Below, in pieces: positions 42,522 through 45,402 of a stretch of DNA of 45,402 nt. The stretch is from Prevotellaceae bacterium. Lineage in GTDB: Bacteria; Bacteroidota; Bacteroidia; Bacteroidales; UBA932. The number at the start of each line of letters is the position of its first letter. Within the stretch, counting starts at the first letter, position 1. A model generated the notes under the pieces. It was not told the origin of the DNA. It was given only the letters and a program-made list of their open reading frames with translations, and ran no database searches. The position numbers were made by a program, and so were the translations under genes. Location of the stretch: NCBI GenBank assembly GCA_031278545.1, contig JAITKF010000008.1:1-45402 (forward strand). The letters run 5' to 3'.

Positions 42522-44612
42522 ATGCAATTATCAACAATATTAAAGGATTCGGATTACAGACATGCACAATTTGACTTGACGCTGATTTATGAATTTGAGC
42601 AGCGTATCGTCGTGCGTACCGATAATAAAGGAAAGGAAACGCCTTATATTAATTGTCTTATCCGCAAAAAGGAGATTCGACTTACGCCCGAAGAAGTTAT
42701 CAGGCAACTTTATCTCGAAATTTTATTAAAAGACTACAAGTATCCTGCCGACCGCATCGAGTTGGAATATGCCGTTACTTTCGGACGGGAGAAAAAACGC
42801 GCCGACATTGTAATTTTCGATAAGGATAATACAATTGCGCCTTACATCATCGTTGAGATGAAAAAGCCGAAGTTGAAAGACGGCAAAGAACAGTTGAAAT
42901 CCTACTGCAACGCTACCGGAGCGCCTATCGGCGTGTGGACAAACGGCGATTCTATCTCGTTTTACCACAGGCGCGACCCCAATTATTTCGAGGACATTCC
43001 CAACATCCCGAAAGCCACTGAAAAACTGTCCGATATTTTATCGGAACGCTGGACAATCAAAGATTTAATAGCACGCGACAAGTTGATAAACGAACGGAAA
43101 TCTTTAAAAGGATTAGTGCTTGAAATGGAAGACGAGGTATTGGCAAATGCGGGCGTCGATGTGTTTGAAGAGCTTTTCAAGTTGATTTTTACGAAATTAT
43201 ACGACGAAATGCAGAGTGGACGCGACAGCGCCCGTCATTTGGAATTTCGGAATTACGGAGATACGGAAACCGAGCTTAAAAACAAAATACAGGCTCTCTT
43301 CGACCGTGCAAAAGAAAAGTGGGAAGGCGTTTTCAGCGAAGACTCCAAAATTATGCTTACTCCCTCGCACCTTTCCGTTTGCGTGGCTTCGTTGCAGGAT
43401 GTGAAACTGTTCAATTCAAATCTGGAAGTGGTCGACGAAGCCTTTGAATACCTCATCAACAAACGAAGCAAAGGCGAAAAGGGACAATATTTTACGCCCC
43501 GCTATGTAATCGACATGTGCGTGAGGATGCTTAATCCCAAAGCGTCGGAAACAATGATTGATACGGCTGCCGGAAGTTGCGGTTTTCCGGTACACGCCAT
43601 TTTTTATGTTTGGGAACAAATCCTGAAAAGTAAAGGACTGGATAAAAGTCATCTGTTTACTTTGGAAAATAAGCCGCAGAAATGTACCGACTATGTGAAC
43701 AGCAAAATTTTTGCGATAGATTTCGACGACGACGCTGTTCGCGTTGCCCGCACGCTGAACCTGATTGCAGGCGACGGTCAAACAAATGTGCTGCATTTGA
43801 ATACGCTCGACTATGACCGCTGGTACGAAAAAACAGGCGATGACAAAAAGCCGGGCGATTCTGTCTGGATTGATACTTACAATAACGGTTGGAAGAAACT
43901 CAAAAAGTTGCGAAACGAAAAAGAAAGCAATCACGGTTTCGGGTTTGATATTCTCATGGCCAATCCGCCGTTTGCGGGCGATATAAAGGAAAGCCGCATT
44001 CTTGCAAAATATGAACTGGGTAAAAACGCCGCCGGAAGATACCAGACAAAGGTGGGACGCGATATTTTGTTTATCGAGCGCAATCTGGATTTCCTGAAAC
44101 CCGGCGGACGAATGGCAATCGTGTTGCCGCAAGGGCGTTTCAATAACAGTAGCGACAAGTATATCCGCGAGTTTATCGCCGAACGTTGCCGTATTCTGGC
44201 GGTAGTCGGCTTGCACGGGAATGTTTTCAAACCGCATACCGGCACAAAAACCAGCGTGCTGTTTGTTCAGAAATGGGATGATGAGTTGTGTCCGAAACGT
44301 GAAGATTATCCCATCTTTTTTGCAACCATGCAAGAACCCAGCAAAGACAATAGCGGCGAGAAAATTTATGTACGCAAACGAGACGTCGCAAAATATAAAT
44401 TGACGCCGCAATACAGGCAGGAAGAATTAGTTTTACAGGAACCTGCGGTTGAATATGTCGCCAATCCCAAAAATCTGGACGATTATGCACTCGACTTGCA
44501 CGGTCATTTGATTGTGAAACACGACCTTTTCAACCACGACGGACTAACCGCCGATGGTATCGCGGAAGCGTTTATCGAGTTTGCCAAAAAGGAGCGACTA
44601 AGTTTTTTTTAG
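42522..44612 (+). CDS. Fused nuclease and N6-adenine DNA methylase (R-M protein)
   Basis: 696 residues. The N-terminal ~150 residues resemble the HsdR N-terminal nuclease domain: D95 in KRADIVIF and E112-M-K114 in IIVEMKK form a PD-(D/E)xK site. A helical HsdM-type domain follows (~165-320), then the methylase with a motif I variant DTAAGSCGFP and motif IV ANPPF, which marks adenine-N6 methylation. FKPHTGTKTSVLFVQ is a typical HsdM C-terminal segment. Such R-M fusions act as type IIG/BcgI-like enzymes, which cut and methylate with one polypeptide plus a specificity subunit. The reading frame stops in a T8 tract, and the specificity part continues in the -1 frame. Confidence 0.85.
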   Translation: MQLSTILKDSDYRHAQFDLTLIYEFEQRIVVRTDNKGKETPYINCLIRKKEIRLTPEEVIRQLYLEILLKDYKYPADRIELEYAVTFGREKKRADIVIFDKDNTIAPYIIVEMKKPKLKDGKEQLKSYCNATGAPIGVWTNGDSISFYHRRDPNYFEDIPNIPKATEKLSDILSERWTIKDLIARDKLINERKSLKGLVLEMEDEVLANAGVDVFEELFKLIFTKLYDEMQSGRDSARHLEFRNYGDTETELKNKIQALFDRAKEKWEGVFSEDSKIMLTPSHLSVCVASLQDVKLFNSNLEVVDEAFEYLINKRSKGEKGQYFTPRYVIDMCVRMLNPKASETMIDTAAGSCGFPVHAIFYVWEQILKSKGLDKSHLFTLENKPQKCTDYVNSKIFAIDFDDDAVRVARTLNLIAGDGQTNVLHLNTLDYDRWYEKTGDDKKPGDSVWIDTYNNGWKKLKKLRNEKESNHGFGFDILMANPPFAGDIKESRILAKYELGKNAAGRYQTKVGRDILFIERNLDFLKPGGRMAIVLPQGRFNNSSDKYIREFIAERCRILAVVGLHGNVFKPHTGTKTSVLFVQKWDDELCPKREDYPIFFATMQEPSKDNSGEKIYVRKRDVAKYKLTPQYRQEELVLQEPAVEYVANPKNLDDYALDLHGHLIVKHDLFNHDGLTADGIAEAFIEFAKKERLSFF
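44603..44610 (+). repeat. T8 mononucleotide tract at the R-M / specificity junction
   Basis: Eight Ts directly before the stop TAG of the methylase frame. One additional T, or a -1 shift on the slippery run, joins LSFF to LDSPFDEAKYK of the specificity frame. Confidence 0.85.
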
Positions 44613-45402
44613 ATAGCCCTTTCGACGAAGCAAAGTATAAAGCGCTGTTGGAAGGGCTGGAGGTAAGCGAGGTTTGGTTGAGTGAAATAGAGAATATTTA
44701 TATGCGGCTGGATAGCAACTATTATAGCAGAAAGAATATACTCGTTAATTTGAACTTAATAAGAAATGATAATTGCAAAACCATAGAACAAATTGCTTTT
44801 GTCGCAGATGGCGATCATTCCAAATTTCCATGCAATCAACCGCAAGAAATCAGATATTTACAAGCAAAAGATATAAAAAATCATTTTATAGAAAATGATA
44901 AACCTGTTTTTGTAGGCAAGAAATATTTTGAATCGCAAGAACGATCTCATATTCATGAAGAAGATGTGATTTTATCAATAATGGGTAGTGTAGGTGATAT
45001 AGCAATACTTCCAAAAGGATTTAAGCATTGTATTGCTAACAGAGCAGTTGCAATAATAAAACAAATACATGATGTAAGCCCTTATTATTTATTTGCATTT
45101 TTATCTTCAAGTATTGGATTACAACAGATAGATCAGCAAAAAAATGGAGGTATCCAGCAACGAATTAATCTTGATTTATTATCGAAAATCAAAGTCCCTA
45201 TACCATCTATTTCTTTTCAGAATAAAATAGAAACTAATATTAAAAAAGCTCATTTAAAGCGCGAACAATCTCAAATCCTCTACCGTCAAGCCGAAGAATT
45301 GCTTTTAGAAACCATCGGCTTAAAAGATTTTCAACCTTCGCGAGAAGGAAAGAACATCAAGAGTTTTAAAGAATCTTTTCTTTCAACAGGGCGGCTGGAT
45401 GC
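44612..45402 (+). CDS. DNA specificity subunit (HsdS-like), partial at window end
   Basis: The frame is open from 44612 to the end of the window; it is missing from the ORF track because it has no stop here. The first 30 codons (DSPFDEAKYKALLEG, EVWLSEIENIY) read like the usual link between methylase and target-recognition domain, although the first ATG in this frame is only at 44702. One target-recognition domain follows (ADGDHSKFP, YLQAKDIKNHF, DVILSIMGSVGDIAILP, GIQQRINLDLLSKIKVPIPS) with the conserved helix (AEELLLETIGL) and the start of the second half (FLSTGRLD). It determines the DNA site. The recognition domain is distinctly AT-rich compared with both flanks, as expected for an exchangeable module. 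Confidence 0.85.

Noticed and set aside
43416-44411. 331-aa minus-strand ORF inside the methylase gene
   Set aside because: Antisense shadow of a recognised methylase; no family motif of its own.
1-45402. tRNA, rRNA, CRISPR array or intact transposase
   Set aside because: No T-loop-like GTTCGANTC with a matching acceptor stem, no regular repeat-spacer pattern and no transposase motifs were noticed on either strand; a tRNAscan or ISfinder search was not possible.

Overview
The window looks like a chromosome segment of a Bacteroidales bacterium (phylum Bacteroidota). Three things support this. There is a SusC/SusD pair followed by surface lipoproteins. About eighteen promoter boxes fit the Bacteroidetes consensus TAnnTTTG, mostly just upstream of genes, and Shine-Dalgarno sequences are scarce. 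Families typical of the group are present (EpsG-type polymerase, DUF4153, DUF1735-LamG, HD-lpxD gene pair). I do not try to name the species. No rRNA, tRNA, CRISPR array or intact insertion sequence was found.

Layout. 1-699 is the 3' end of a repetitive surface protein. 935-2456 is a tryptophan-type attenuator (promoter, 24-codon leader peptide with three consecutive Trp codons, competing hairpins) followed by a TrpB2-type tryptophan synthase beta gene. 2659-4950 is an HD phosphohydrolase plus lpxD. 4996-5781 (minus) is an alpha/beta hydrolase. 6085-13116 is a seven-gene, tightly packed polysaccharide cluster: Wzx-like flippase, FkbM-type methyltransferase, four glycosyltransferases and an EpsG/Wzy-type polymerase. 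13480-14751 is an MtaD-like deaminase and 15364-17289 is mnmG (gidA). Two parS-like ParB sites lie inside mnmG and a third, perfect one lies just behind it, which suggests that the replication origin is nearby. 17544-19388 (minus) is a carboxypeptidase-regulatory-domain protein and a gamma carbonic anhydrase; guaD follows on plus. 20096-20645 is a broken lipoprotein gene. 21141-23569 (minus) is a PhoB/PhoR-like two-component pair. 24256-31629 is a polysaccharide utilisation locus: a leader with an internal terminator, SusC, SusD, a GH18 endo-glycosidase-like lipoprotein and a DUF1735-LamG lipoprotein. 31742-33516 is a membrane-anchored winged-helix regulator and pdxJ. 33691-36027 is a long PurF-like amidotransferase and a small lipoprotein. 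36066-38087 holds pnuC and a hemerythrin/LuxR pair. 38225-41735 (minus) holds a DUF4153 membrane protein and cysS. 42285 to the end holds an AraC-family remnant and a restriction-modification locus.

The most interesting points are these. (1) The Trp attenuator controls a stand-alone trpB2 and can be drawn in full from the sequence. (2) The restriction-modification gene has a nuclease-like N-terminus fused to an adenine methylase. At an eight-T tract it runs, one frame over, into a specificity subunit, which looks like a phase-variable or frameshift-controlled RMS fusion. (3) Three parS-like sites sit at mnmG. (4) A sensor-like periplasmic domain is wired directly to an OmpR-type DNA-binding domain, without any kinase, immediately after the GH18 locus. 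(5) The susC leader carries its own intrinsic terminator.

All family assignments come from reading motifs by eye. No database search or structure prediction was run, and exact positions of domain borders are approximate.
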